Assembly: GCA_018383375.1 (NCBI GenBank) | Contig: JAHAWW010000054.1 | Coordinates: forward strand, 1 to 15,496 | DNA length: 15,496 nucleotides | Reading direction: 5' to 3' | DNA from: Prevotellamassilia sp. | GTDB lineage: Bacteria > Bacteroidota > Bacteroidia > Bacteroidales > Bacteroidaceae | Shown here: positions 1 to 7,694 of the stretch, one piece after another | Position numbering within the stretch: the first letter of the stretch is position 1 | Layout: each line of letters starts with the position of its first letter | Position numbers and translations under genes: made by a program | Notes under the pieces: model-generated | What the model was told of the DNA's origin: nothing | Seen by the model: the letters and a program-made list of their open reading frames with translations, nothing else | Databases searched by the model: none

Positions 1-655
1 GCAGGCGCTTGATGGCATTGTGCACCTCCTCGCCCGAGGTGGCACCAAAACGCTCCAGCCTGATGTAGCCCACACGAGGCGCAATCATATAGACGGCATC
101 GACCGTGTTGACGGGAATTTTGTCGCGTGTCACGCGGAAAGTGAGTTGGTCTTTCACGCCACGGCGCACCACGCCCAGGTCTACTTTGGTGCCTTTCGGT
201 CCGCGTAGGCGGTTCATGATGCTGTCGCGCTCCATCTTGACACCGGCAATGGGTTGGCCGTCGACACTCACTATGCGGTCGCCGGCCAAGATGCCGGCTT
301 TCTCGCTCGGACCTTTGGCTGTGGGCTGAATGACCACGAGGGTGTCTTCAAGAATGTTGAACTGCACACCGATGCCTTCAAAATTGCCCTCGAGCGGTTC
401 GTTGAGTTTTTTCGTCTCTTGGGCGTTGGTATATGAAGAGTGGGGGTCGAGTTTTTCCAGCATACCCACGATGGCATCTTCCACCAACTTGTTTTGGTCT
501 ACGCTGTCAACATAAAGATTGGTAATGGCCAGTTGGGCATATTGCAGTTTGCGCAACAGGTCAATATCGACGTCACCGCCGCCACGGTTTTGAGCCGTCA
601 GCGACAGGCAACCGGCCGTCACGACAAACAGCAGGGTAATAATTTTTGTACGCAT
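1..655 (-). CDS. S41 family C-terminal processing peptidase, N-terminal part (cut by window edge)
   Basis: Only the first 218 codons lie in the window. Reading from the ATG at 655, the protein opens with a hydrophobic signal sequence (MRTKIITLLFVVTAG), probably cleaved after LTA near residue 21; a Cys at 16 gives only a poor lipobox. A helical region follows (about residues 30-80, with MLEKLDPHS typical of CtpA-type proteases). Next is a PDZ domain (about 90-175, GILAGDRIVSVDGQPI), then the start of the catalytic fold (VGYIRLERFGATSGEEV). The Ser/Lys catalytic pair lies beyond the left edge and cannot be checked. Members of this family are exported and cut proteins near their C-termini in the envelope. 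It is the last visible gene of the unit that reads GNAT protein, parE, coaD, and it starts 69 bp after coaD. The same order is known from other Bacteroidales. The family call is firm; the exact substrate is unknown. Confidence 0.93.
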   Translation of the reverse strand, partial: MRTKIITLLFVVTAGCLSLTAQNRGGGDVDIDLLRKLQYAQLAITNLYVDSVDQNKLVEDAIVGMLEKLDPHSSYTNAQETKKLNEPLEGNFEGIGVQFNILEDTLVVIQPTAKGPSEKAGILAGDRIVSVDGQPIAGVKMERDSIMNRLRGPKGTKVDLGVVRRGVKDQLTFRVTRDKIPVNTVDAVYMIAPRVGYIRLERFGATSGEEVHNAIKRL

Positions 656-694
656 AAGTAAATAGGATAGTTAATGAACCAAGGCTATGTGGCT

Positions 695-723
695 CGCCAA
701 GCGACAGACGCGCCACCTTGGCG
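695..723 (-). other. Short inverted repeat between coaD and the S41 peptidase gene
   Basis: CGCCAAG at 695-701 and CTTGGCG at 717-723 form a perfect 7-bp stem with a 15-nt loop, one base after the coaD stop codon on the minus strand. No T-run follows, so it is not a standard intrinsic terminator. It could mark an mRNA processing point or partial attenuation between coaD and the peptidase gene, or be chance. Confidence 0.35.
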
Positions 724-724
724 G

Positions 725-1174
725 TTAGGAATTGTGTGGTAGAAAGTCGCTGACGTCTTTGCCGAAATCCATCAATTCTCTCACCACACTCGACGAGATG
801 CTCGAAAACTCCGGTTTGGTAAACAGCAAAATGGTTTCAACTCCGGCCAAACGGTCGTTCATATTGGCAATGTCGCGCTCATACTCAAAGTCTTTGACCG
901 AGCGCAGTCCGCGCAAAATATATTTGGCGCCTTCGCGGCGGGCCAAGTCAATGGTGAGATCGTTGTAGGCCACGACGCGCACCTTGGGGTTGTCGGCATA
1001 GAGGCGGCCGATGGCTTCAACGCGTTGCGTGGGTGTGCGGTGTGCACGTTTGCTCTCGTTGACGCCTACGCCAATGACAATCTCGTCAAAAAGCGGCAGT
1101 CCACGCTCAACGATACTGGCATGGCCCACGGTGAAGGGGTCGAACGAACCGGGGAATATGGCAATCTTTTTCAT
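725..1174 (-). CDS. coaD: Phosphopantetheine adenylyltransferase
   Basis: CoaD transfers AMP from ATP to 4'-phosphopantetheine to make dephospho-CoA, the fourth step of coenzyme A synthesis from pantothenate, in the cytoplasm. The protein is 149 aa, close to the usual length of about 160. It carries the nucleotidyltransferase signature at its N-terminus (FPGSFDPFTVGH, with the TxGH motif), the ILRGLRSVKDFEYE segment that binds substrate, and the C-terminal ISSSVVRE motif. The ATG at 1174 is chosen because it starts MKKIAIFPGSFDP as in other CoaD proteins; an in-frame TTG at 1183 would overlap the parE stop codon. It begins 5 bp after parE ends, so the two are almost certainly cotranscribed and perhaps translationally coupled. 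Confidence 0.97.
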   Translation of the reverse strand: MKKIAIFPGSFDPFTVGHASIVERGLPLFDEIVIGVGVNESKRAHRTPTQRVEAIGRLYADNPKVRVVAYNDLTIDLARREGAKYILRGLRSVKDFEYERDIANMNDRLAGVETILLFTKPEFSSISSSVVRELMDFGKDVSDFLPHNS

Positions 1175-1179
1175 ACTTC

Positions 1180-3255
1180 TCAAACTTGAAGGGACTCTTC
1201 TGGCGCCGGGTCTTCTTCTATGACGAGGTTGTCGATGATGAAGTTTTGGCGCTCCATGGTGTTTTTGCCCATATAATATTCAAGCAGGTCAGCGACTTTG
1301 TCGCTCTTGTGGAGCGTGACCTGGTCAAGACGGATGTCGGGGCCGATAAAATGCTTGAACTCGTCCGATGAGATTTCGCCGAGACCTTTGAAGCGTGTGA
1401 TTTCGGGGTCGGGGCCCAGTTTCTCTATGGCGGCGAGTCGTTCTTCTTCGCTATAACAATAGATGGTCTCAAACTCAGAGCGGTCTGACGTCTTGGCCTT
1501 CTTCAGAATGGCAGCGCCGGCACTCTTGTCGTCCACGCTTTTCACTGTGCCGACCGAGCGCGTCTTCTTCTTTTTGTTGCGCACGCGGAAGAGTGGCGTC
1601 TGAAGGATATAGACGTGGCCTTTTTTGATGAGTTCGGGGAAGAACTGCAGGAAAAACGTAATCATCAACAAGCGGATGTGCATGCCGTCGACATCGGCAT
1701 CGGTCGCCACAATCACCTTGTTGTATCGCAGCCCGTCGAGACCATCTTCAATGTTGAGTGCGGCTTGGAGCAGGTTAAACTCTTCGTTGTCGTAGACCAC
1801 CTTCTTGGTCAATCCGAAGCAGTTGAGCGGTTTGCCTCGCAGCGAAAAGACCGCTTGAGTCGAAGCGTCGCGACTCTTGGTGATGGAACCGCTGGCCGAG
1901 TCACCCTCGGTGATGAATATGGCCGTGTCGAGCCTGGGGTCGCTCTCGGGCTCGTCGCTGCCTTTTTTCGTCTTTGGCGCAGCGTCGTTGAAGTGGATGC
2001 TGCAGTCGCGTAGTTTGCGATTGTGGAGGTTAGCCTTTTTTGCCCGTTCGCGAGCCAGTTTGGTCACGCCGGCAATGGCCTTGCGCTCTTTCTCACTCTC
2101 TTGTATCTTTTGCTGAATGATTTCGGCGATGTCCAGATTTTTGTGCAGATAGTTGTCGACGTTTTCTTTAATAAAATCGCCGATAAACTTATTGACGCTC
2201 ACTCCCGAGAGAGGGAAGGGGTTGCCGGCAGAGTCTTTGTCGGGGGCCATGGTGAGCGAGCCGAGTTTGATTTTGGTCTGACTCTCAAAAAGCGGCTCGA
2301 TGACGCGGATGGAGATGGCGGCAACCAAGCCGTTGCGCACGTCTTGCACATCAAAATTTTTGCCGTAAAACTCTTTCAGCGTTCGGGCAATGTGTTCTTT
2401 GAAAGCACTCTGGTGTGTACCGCCTTGTGTGGTGTGCTGCCCGTTGACGAATGAGTAATACTCCTCTCCATATTGGGCCGTGTGAGTGAAGGCTATGTCG
2501 ATGCCTTCGCCGGTGAGATGAATGATGGGATAGAGGCCGGGCGCCGTCATATTGTCGTTGAGCAAATCTTCAAGACCATTGCGGCTCATAATGCGCCGAC
2601 CGTTGTAAAAAATGGCCAGCCCGGTGTTGAGATAAGTATAATTGCGGAGCATGTTTTCAACATACTCGCCGCGGAATTTATAGTTGACAAAAAGTGTGGG
2701 GTCCGGCTCAAAAAAGATATAGGTGCCGTTTTCGTCTTGTGTGTCGCTCTCTTTGTCGCTTACCAAAGCACCGCGCTCAAAAATGGCTTCACGCTGCCGG
2801 CCGTCGCGCACTGAGCGGGCAATAAAGCGCACAGAGAGTGCATTGACGGCTTTCAGACCCACACCGTTCATACCCACCGAGGCCGTGAAGACTGCCGTGT
2901 CGTATTTGCCGCCGGTGTTGAGGCGCGACACGGCGTCGACGAGCGAGCCCAAAGGAATGCCGCGGCCATAGTCACGGATTTCGGCGGTTTGATCGTTTTT
3001 GATGTCCACCTCAATGCGGCGGCCAAAGCCTTCGTTAAATTCGTCGATGCTGTTGTCAATGCTTTCCTTGAGCAGGACATAAATACCGTCTTCAGCATGC
3101 GAACCGTCGCCCAAACGACCAATATACATACCGGGGCGGGTGCGTATGTGCTCGGTGTCTTCAAGGTGGCGGATTTTGCTCTCGTCATAGACCACGGCGT
3201 TGGGCGTGGCTTCAGGCGAGAGACTGTCTTGTTGTGTCGTTGTGTTGTTGGCCAT
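1180..3255 (-). CDS. parE: DNA topoisomerase IV subunit B (type IIA topoisomerase ATPase subunit)
   Basis: The 691-aa protein has the full B-subunit layout. The GHKL ATPase domain has the ESIDNSIDE motif (64-72), DYGRGIP (95-101) and the GMNGVGLKAVN loop (128-138). A transducer domain follows with QTKIKLGS (326-333), which carries the catalytic lysine. The TOPRIM domain has EGDSASG (450-456) and the metal-binding DADVDG (519-524), and the C-terminus has RFKGLGEI (621-628). With ParC it decatenates daughter chromosomes and relaxes supercoils. ParE is preferred over GyrB because of the position next to coaD known from Bacteroidales, but the two subunits are related and no A subunit is present to settle it. 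Two charged inserts stand out: about 425-440 before TOPRIM, and a Lys-rich stretch at about 560-590. It starts 53 bp after the GNAT-protein gene. Confidence 0.92.
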   Translation of the reverse strand: MANNTTTQQDSLSPEATPNAVVYDESKIRHLEDTEHIRTRPGMYIGRLGDGSHAEDGIYVLLKESIDNSIDEFNEGFGRRIEVDIKNDQTAEIRDYGRGIPLGSLVDAVSRLNTGGKYDTAVFTASVGMNGVGLKAVNALSVRFIARSVRDGRQREAIFERGALVSDKESDTQDENGTYIFFEPDPTLFVNYKFRGEYVENMLRNYTYLNTGLAIFYNGRRIMSRNGLEDLLNDNMTAPGLYPIIHLTGEGIDIAFTHTAQYGEEYYSFVNGQHTTQGGTHQSAFKEHIARTLKEFYGKNFDVQDVRNGLVAAISIRVIEPLFESQTKIKLGSLTMAPDKDSAGNPFPLSGVSVNKFIGDFIKENVDNYLHKNLDIAEIIQQKIQESEKERKAIAGVTKLARERAKKANLHNRKLRDCSIHFNDAAPKTKKGSDEPESDPRLDTAIFITEGDSASGSITKSRDASTQAVFSLRGKPLNCFGLTKKVVYDNEEFNLLQAALNIEDGLDGLRYNKVIVATDADVDGMHIRLLMITFFLQFFPELIKKGHVYILQTPLFRVRNKKKKTRSVGTVKSVDDKSAGAAILKKAKTSDRSEFETIYCYSEEERLAAIEKLGPDPEITRFKGLGEISSDEFKHFIGPDIRLDQVTLHKSDKVADLLEYYMGKNTMERQNFIIDNLVIEEDPAPEESLQV

Positions 3256-3308
3256 ATTTTGCGCGGTGTCAAACCGCTGGTAGTTGTTTGCTGAGGGAAG
3301 ATAAACTG

Positions 3309-4445
3309 TCAGATGTAGGCTTTATAGCAGCGGCGGCGTTTGTGTTGCTCGGTCTTGAAATACTGCCATTGGTTTTGCACCTTGTCGTTCATTTCAAGCT
3401 CGGGGTTGCTTTCGGCATATTCAAAGCCAAGTTTCTGATAGACGGGGATGAGGTCGGTAAAAAGCAAAGCGTTGACGCCCTTGCTCTGATAGTCGGGCCG
3501 AACGGCCACAAGCAAGAGATCGAGCACTTTGGGACGTTTCCACATTAAAGCCTTGAGCAGGTGAAACCAGCCGAAGGGGAACAGTTTGCCTTTGGCACGC
3601 TGAAGGGCGACAGATAGCGAGGCCATCGATATGCCCACGGCTACAATCTCTTGTTCGGCGTTTTCCACGATAGAGACCATACGCAAATCGAGCACGGGGA
3701 TGTACATATTGACATACTTGTCGATTTGTTTTTCTGTCATTTTGGAAAAGCCAAACAGCGGGGCATAAGCTTCGTTGATAAGGCGGAAAATCTCGTGAGC
3801 TACGCCCGACTTTTTCAAGCCGCGTTTGCTGGTGAGTTTGCGTACGCGTAGGTTGTATTTGCGGGCAATGATGTCGGAGATGCGCTTATGTTTCTCGGGA
3901 ATGGCATCGGGCACGTATATTTTCATCTCAACCCAGTCGGCCGACTTCTTGAGTCCCAATCGCTCAATATGCTGAGGGTAGTAAGGGAAATTATAGATGG
4001 TGGCCATGGTCGAGAGTTGGTCGAAGCCTTCAATAAGCATACCCTCAGCGTCCATGTCGGTGAAGCCCAGCGGTCCTTCAATCTCGTTCATACCTCGCTC
4101 TTGGCCCCACGCCTTCACCGTTGAGAGGAGTGCCTCGCTTACGGCAGGGTCGTCGATGAAGTCAATCCATCCGAACCGGACACATTTGCGGTTCCAGGTT
4201 TCGTTAGCACGGTGGTTGATGATGGCAGCCACGCGGCCCACGACTTCGCCCTGCTCATTGTAGGCCAAGAAATAGTCGGCCTCACAAAACTCAAACGCCG
4301 GGTTTTTGGCCGGCGAGAAAGTGTTGAGCATATCGTCGTAAAGGTCAGGAACGGAGTAGGGATTATTCTTATAAAGCTCGTAGTTGAAACGTATGAACTT
4401 CTTGAGTTCTTTCTTTGTGCTGACTTTTTTAATTTCTACGGACAT
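3309..4445 (-). CDS. Tandem GNAT-fold protein, substrate unknown
   Basis: This is a 378-aa soluble protein with no signal peptide. Two acetyltransferase-like halves can be read. The first (about residues 10-185) includes EQGEVVGRVAAII, a core GNAT strand pair, and then GPLGFTDMDAEGMLIEGFD and PYYPQHIERLGLKK, a block I recognise from a widespread family of large GNAT-like proteins. The second (about 200-378) includes VVAVRPDYQSKGVNALL-like sequence (as written, LLLVAVRPDYQSKGVNALL), which matches GNAT motif A with a Q-x-x-G-x-N version of the acetyl-CoA loop, and ends in QKLGFEYAESN. The acyl acceptor is unknown. The ATG at 4445 (MSVEIKK) is preferred; a TTG at 4490 would add 15 unlikely residues. 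It is the first gene of the unit with parE and coaD, 170 bp after the cydB stop and behind the cyd terminator. Confidence 0.75.
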   Translation of the reverse strand: MSVEIKKVSTKKELKKFIRFNYELYKNNPYSVPDLYDDMLNTFSPAKNPAFEFCEADYFLAYNEQGEVVGRVAAIINHRANETWNRKCVRFGWIDFIDDPAVSEALLSTVKAWGQERGMNEIEGPLGFTDMDAEGMLIEGFDQLSTMATIYNFPYYPQHIERLGLKKSADWVEMKIYVPDAIPEKHKRISDIIARKYNLRVRKLTSKRGLKKSGVAHEIFRLINEAYAPLFGFSKMTEKQIDKYVNMYIPVLDLRMVSIVENAEQEIVAVGISMASLSVALQRAKGKLFPFGWFHLLKALMWKRPKVLDLLLVAVRPDYQSKGVNALLFTDLIPVYQKLGFEYAESNPELEMNDKVQNQWQYFKTEQHKRRRCYKAYI

Positions 4446-4515
4446 AGGTTCCGGGATAACTGCAGACCATCTCCCCACAGGGCGCTGCAAGAGTGAGAGG
4501 TAATATGATTATTTC

Positions 4516-4587
4516 AAAAAAGAAAACTTAGAGACTGCGAAGTTACTCATAAAATTTTATTTTTATGGTCTTCGCAGTCTCTCTAAG
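4516..4587 (-). terminator. Intrinsic terminator of the cyd operon
   Basis: The arms at 4527-4542 (CTTAGAGACTGCGAAG) and 4570-4587 pair over 16 bp with one 2-nt bulge. The AT-rich loop can itself fold (ATAAAATTTTAT). Read on the minus strand, the stem is followed by a TTTTCTTTTTT tract at 4526-4516. It lies 28 bp past the cydB stop codon. It separates the cyd unit from the GNAT-parE-coaD unit, so the latter should have its own promoter between about 4446 and 4526. I found no convincing promoter there. Confidence 0.85.
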
Positions 4588-4615
4588 TGGGCGAGAAGGC
4601 CAAGTCTCGCGCGCG

Positions 4616-5767
4616 TTAATATTTATGGTGTGCGTCTTTGAGCTCCTCTTTCGTGATTTCTTTTTTGTCGATGGCGTGCCAAGCGTGGGCAATATAGGCC
4701 AGGACAAAAGGAATGAAGAGTGACACCCAAGCCATGACGGTGAGCGTGAATTCGCTCGAGCAGCTGTTGCTCAAGGTGAGCGAACTTTGCAGATTGGTCA
4801 CCGATGGATAGTAAGCCGTTTGGTTGAGACCGGCTACTAAGAAGAGGCTCAATACCGTTAAGATGGTGCCAATGCCGGCCGGCCAGATGCCACGGGTGAA
4901 CTTCTCGTTGAGAATGGGGCGTATGATACCCAACAACACCAGTACGACGCCAACCAAGAAGATACCCAGCGTAACGGGCATCTCTAAAAGATTGGTCAAA
5001 TACTTGTGGCCCACGAGGCTCACTGTGCCATACTCGTCGACGGCAAAGCCGTCTTTGCAGAGCAGATATCCCACAAAAGCCAAGAAGAAAATAAGGAAAG
5101 GAATGGCATCGCTAATCACTTGGCGGCGGCAGCGTGGGCGCAGTTGGTCGTCGTTGATTTGGTTGAGCAAGTAGAGGCCGCCCAAGGTGCGCGACAAAAA
5201 GACCACGGCCATGCCCAATACGATATTCCAGGGATTGGCCAAGGCTTCAAGACCATGCCAAGCCGTGCCCCATGTGCTGATGGCCGGCACAATCAGACCA
5301 GCCTCACTTATTGCGTTTTTTTCGACGCAAAAGTCCGAACCTGTAAAGAATGTGGCCACGGCGGCACCTACGAGAAATGGTCCGGCAAAGCCGTTGAGCA
5401 CGAGGGTGCGGCGGAAAAAGTTTTTACCCAAGAAGTTGCCGTCTTTCGACTGGTATTCGTAGCTCACGGCTTGCAGCACGAAGGTGACCAAGATGGCCAT
5501 CCAGACCCAATAGGCCCCGCCGAAGCTTGTGCTGTAAAAGAGTGGGAAGGCGGCAAAAAAGGCTCCGCCGAATGTGACAAGAGTGGTGAAGGTAAATTCC
5601 CACTTACGGCCGGTGGCGTTAACCACCAACTCGCGTTCGGCTTCGTTTTGGCCCAATCTGAAAATAAGGCTGTTGGCGCCTTGGACGAACATCAGGAACA
5701 CGAGGATACCGGCCAAAAGCGAAACGATAAACCACCAGTATTGTTGAAGGAATGTGTAAGTAATCAT
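4616..5767 (-). CDS. cydB: Cytochrome bd ubiquinol/menaquinol oxidase subunit II
   Basis: CydB is the second membrane subunit of the bd-type terminal oxidase, which oxidises quinol and reduces oxygen to water. It binds no haem alone but supports the dihaem active site in CydA. The protein is 383 aa, against about 380 in the family. It has about eight or nine hydrophobic segments; the first (residues about 12-30, WFIVSLLAGILVFLMFVQGA) has the family's N-terminal look and the last is VMAWVSLFIPFVLAYIAHAW near 345-365. The start at 5767 lies 12 bp after the cydA stop, so the pair is one operon. A strong terminator follows. The C-terminal tail (KKEITKEELKDAHHKY) is short and hydrophilic. Confidence 0.96.
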   Translation of the reverse strand: MITYTFLQQYWWFIVSLLAGILVFLMFVQGANSLIFRLGQNEAERELVVNATGRKWEFTFTTLVTFGGAFFAAFPLFYSTSFGGAYWVWMAILVTFVLQAVSYEYQSKDGNFLGKNFFRRTLVLNGFAGPFLVGAAVATFFTGSDFCVEKNAISEAGLIVPAISTWGTAWHGLEALANPWNIVLGMAVVFLSRTLGGLYLLNQINDDQLRPRCRRQVISDAIPFLIFFLAFVGYLLCKDGFAVDEYGTVSLVGHKYLTNLLEMPVTLGIFLVGVVLVLLGIIRPILNEKFTRGIWPAGIGTILTVLSLFLVAGLNQTAYYPSVTNLQSSLTLSNSCSSEFTLTVMAWVSLFIPFVLAYIAHAWHAIDKKEITKEELKDAHHKY

Positions 5768-5779
5768 ATCGGTAGTTGT

Positions 5780-7285
5780 TTATTCGGCGTTATGACCTTT
5801 GATGGCGCGGCAGAGTATGCGCACTTCGCAAGCCAGGAGCACGGTGAATATTGCCAAGAAAATGAAAAACGTGGTCTGAACGGCGCCGGCCGAAATGCCA
5901 GAGATGGCGGCGTTGACCGGCAGCAAGTCTTGGATGGCCCAAGGCTGGCGGCCCACCTCTGCCACAATCCAGCCGGCTTGTCCGGCGGCGTAAACAAGAG
6001 GAATAGACCAAAGACCGGCGTGGAGCAAGAGTTTAGACTGTTCAAGTTTGCCACGGCGTTGTTGCCACCATAGCCCAATGAGGATGAGCAGGAGCAGAGA
6101 GCCGCAACCCACCATCACGCGGAACGACCAGTAGACCAGTCCGGTGGGCGGTATGAGGTCGTCAGCTTTCTCTATATAGCCGTAGCCGAAGTCGGCTTTA
6201 TGTTTTTCGAAGGTAGCTCTGGCTTCGTTTTTGGCCTTTTGGTCGTCCTTTTCTGCACTTTCGCGGAAATCCTTGAAGGCTTGCAGGGCAATCTTTCCGC
6301 TTTCCATACGCTCTTTGGCGCCTTTCACGGTGATGGTCTTTCCGTCTTTTTCATAACTGTAACCATCGATGATGTCTTGGGTGCCGGGCACATAGCCATT
6401 GATGTCGTGTGTGGCGAGGATGGAAAGCACTCCGGGCACTTCCACTCCGGGGACAATGCTGAAGGCCGCGCCTTTGCCGCCTTTTTCCAAGCCTTCGGCT
6501 GCGGCCAGTTTCATGGGTTGGTTTTCGGCCATCTCAATGCCCGAGCGGTCGCCGGTGAATAAGACGAGCAAGGCAGAGACCACGCCGACGGTAGCACCCA
6601 CCTTGATGCTGGCCAAAGCCATTTTTTTGTTGCGGCCTCTCAAGAGATACCAACAGCTCACGCCGACCACAAAGACGGCACCAGTCATCCAGCCGCTCGT
6701 GACCGTGTGGCAGAATTTGTTGACGGCTGCCGGCGAAAAGGCTACCGCGAAAAAGTCCATCATCTCGTTGCGAACGGTTTCGGGATTGAAGTCCATACCC
6801 ACGGGATGCTGCATCCACGAGTTGGCTACCAAAATCCACCAAGCCGAGAGTGTGGCCCCCAGGCCAGTGAGCCATGTCGAGGCCAAGTGGAAGCGTCGGC
6901 TGACTTTGTTCCAACCGAAAAACATCACGGCAATAAACGTTGCCTCCATAAAGAAGGCCACGATGCCCTCGATAGCCAACGGGGCACCAAAGATGTCGCC
7001 GACAAACCATGAGTAGTTGCTCCAGTTGGTGCCGAACTCAAATTCCAGGATAATTCCGGTGGCCACGCCGATGGCGAAGTTTATGCCAAAGAGCTTTTGC
7101 CAGAATTGTGTGGTTTTTTTCCAAAACTCGTCTTTCGTCTTGTAATAGATGGTCTCCATGATGCCCATCACCAGCGCCAGTCCCAGCGTGAGGGGGACAA
7201 ACAGCCAGTGGTAGCAAGCTGTGAGTGCAAACTGCGCTCTCGACCAGTCAAGCCCTTGCGAGCTGGCAACTTCCAAAATTGTCAT
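5780..7285 (-). CDS. cydA: Cytochrome bd quinol oxidase subunit I
   Basis: CydA carries haems b558, b595 and d and the quinol site. At 501 aa it is near family length. Residues matching known Escherichia coli ligands can be seen: H26 (H19), E106 and E114 (E99, E107), H193 (H186), Q-loop K259 and E264 (K252, E257), R389 and M391 (R391, M393), and E443 with GRQPW at 445-449. The numbering offset goes from +7 to -2 across the Q loop, so this loop is nearly as long as the E. coli one. It belongs to the long-loop type rather than the short type, though its Lys/Glu-rich sequence (about 315-375) looks different. Bd oxidases have high oxygen affinity and let anaerobes tolerate or use trace oxygen. 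The gene sits between the DUF4492 gene (66-bp gap) and cydB (12-bp gap). Confidence 0.97.
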   Translation of the reverse strand: MTILEVASSQGLDWSRAQFALTACYHWLFVPLTLGLALVMGIMETIYYKTKDEFWKKTTQFWQKLFGINFAIGVATGIILEFEFGTNWSNYSWFVGDIFGAPLAIEGIVAFFMEATFIAVMFFGWNKVSRRFHLASTWLTGLGATLSAWWILVANSWMQHPVGMDFNPETVRNEMMDFFAVAFSPAAVNKFCHTVTSGWMTGAVFVVGVSCWYLLRGRNKKMALASIKVGATVGVVSALLVLFTGDRSGIEMAENQPMKLAAAEGLEKGGKGAAFSIVPGVEVPGVLSILATHDINGYVPGTQDIIDGYSYEKDGKTITVKGAKERMESGKIALQAFKDFRESAEKDDQKAKNEARATFEKHKADFGYGYIEKADDLIPPTGLVYWSFRVMVGCGSLLLLILIGLWWQQRRGKLEQSKLLLHAGLWSIPLVYAAGQAGWIVAEVGRQPWAIQDLLPVNAAISGISAGAVQTTFFIFLAIFTVLLACEVRILCRAIKGHNAE

Positions 7286-7351
7286 AAGCGTTATGTTTTT
7301 TAATGATTTAAGGTGCTATGGGAGCGATTTCTTCCGGCGGCGTGTGGCGTG

Positions 7352-7579
7352 TCAAAGGCGCACTTTGGGCTCTGAGAGTTCTCGGCCCACGCTTTGCTGC
7401 TTTTCAGCCTCGTTTTGGCCTGCTAAGGTGGGGCGGAAGAAGAACAGGCGCAACACCACAAACAAGACAATCAGTTTGATGATAATGATAATCCATAATG
7501 TGCGCCCCCAGGTCATTTGCCTGAAACCATCGTAGTAGAAGCGCCATACGGCTTTGAGACTTTGCGCCATGCTTTTCAT
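7352..7579 (-). CDS. DUF4492-type small membrane protein, first gene of the cyd operon
   Basis: The protein is 75 aa (72 if the second ATG at 7570 is used). It has a basic, aromatic N-terminal helix (WRFYYDGFRQMTWGRTLW), one transmembrane segment at about residues 27-48 (rich in Ile, Leu, Val and Phe) and a hydrophilic C-terminal tail. The FYxDGFRxMTxGRTLW pattern just ahead of cydA is what I know as DUF4492, a family of unknown function seen upstream of cydA in Bacteroidota and some Campylobacterota. Its size, single membrane span and position suggest an accessory or third subunit of the bd oxidase, comparable in role to CydX or CydH of other bacteria, though not visibly homologous. That role is inference. 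An in-frame TGA lies a few codons upstream, so the start is confined to these two ATGs. Confidence 0.85.
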   Translation of the reverse strand: MKSMAQSLKAVWRFYYDGFRQMTWGRTLWIIIIIKLIVLFVVLRLFFFRPTLAGQNEAEKQQSVGRELSEPKVRL

Positions 7580-7584
7580 TGTCG

Positions 7585-7613
7585 CAAAAATAGTATTTTT
7601 TTGTCAAGACAAA
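7585..7613 (-). promoter_or_regulatory. Promoter of the DUF4492-cydAB operon
   Basis: On the minus strand TTTG (7613-7610) and TATTTTTG (7592-7585) match the Bacteroidota sigma-factor boxes TTTG and TAnnTTTG, with a 17-bp spacer containing an A-tract. The start of transcription would fall a few bases past the G at 7585, that is at or within a base or two of the ATG at 7579. The mRNA would then be leaderless, or would have a leader of about 9 nt if the ATG at 7570 is the true start. A 6-bp inverted repeat (TGCCTC 7633-7638, GAGGCA 7652-7657) lies just upstream and could be a regulator site. Confidence 0.65.
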
Positions 7614-7694
7614 CTAAAACCATGCAGATAATTGCCTCATACAGCCTTCACGAGGCATGAGAAGCGACGTTTTGCACCTCTATCGTATTAAAAA

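Noticed and set aside
1180..3255. GyrB as the identity of the topoisomerase subunit
   Set aside because: Motifs are shared, but the position before coaD and the S41 peptidase gene is that of the Bacteroidales topoisomerase IV gene. A tree would settle it.
5006..6073. 355-codon open frame on the plus strand
   Set aside because: It lies opposite cydB and cydA, which are conserved and full length. The translated product has no recognisable motif and low-complexity charged stretches typical of antisense frames.
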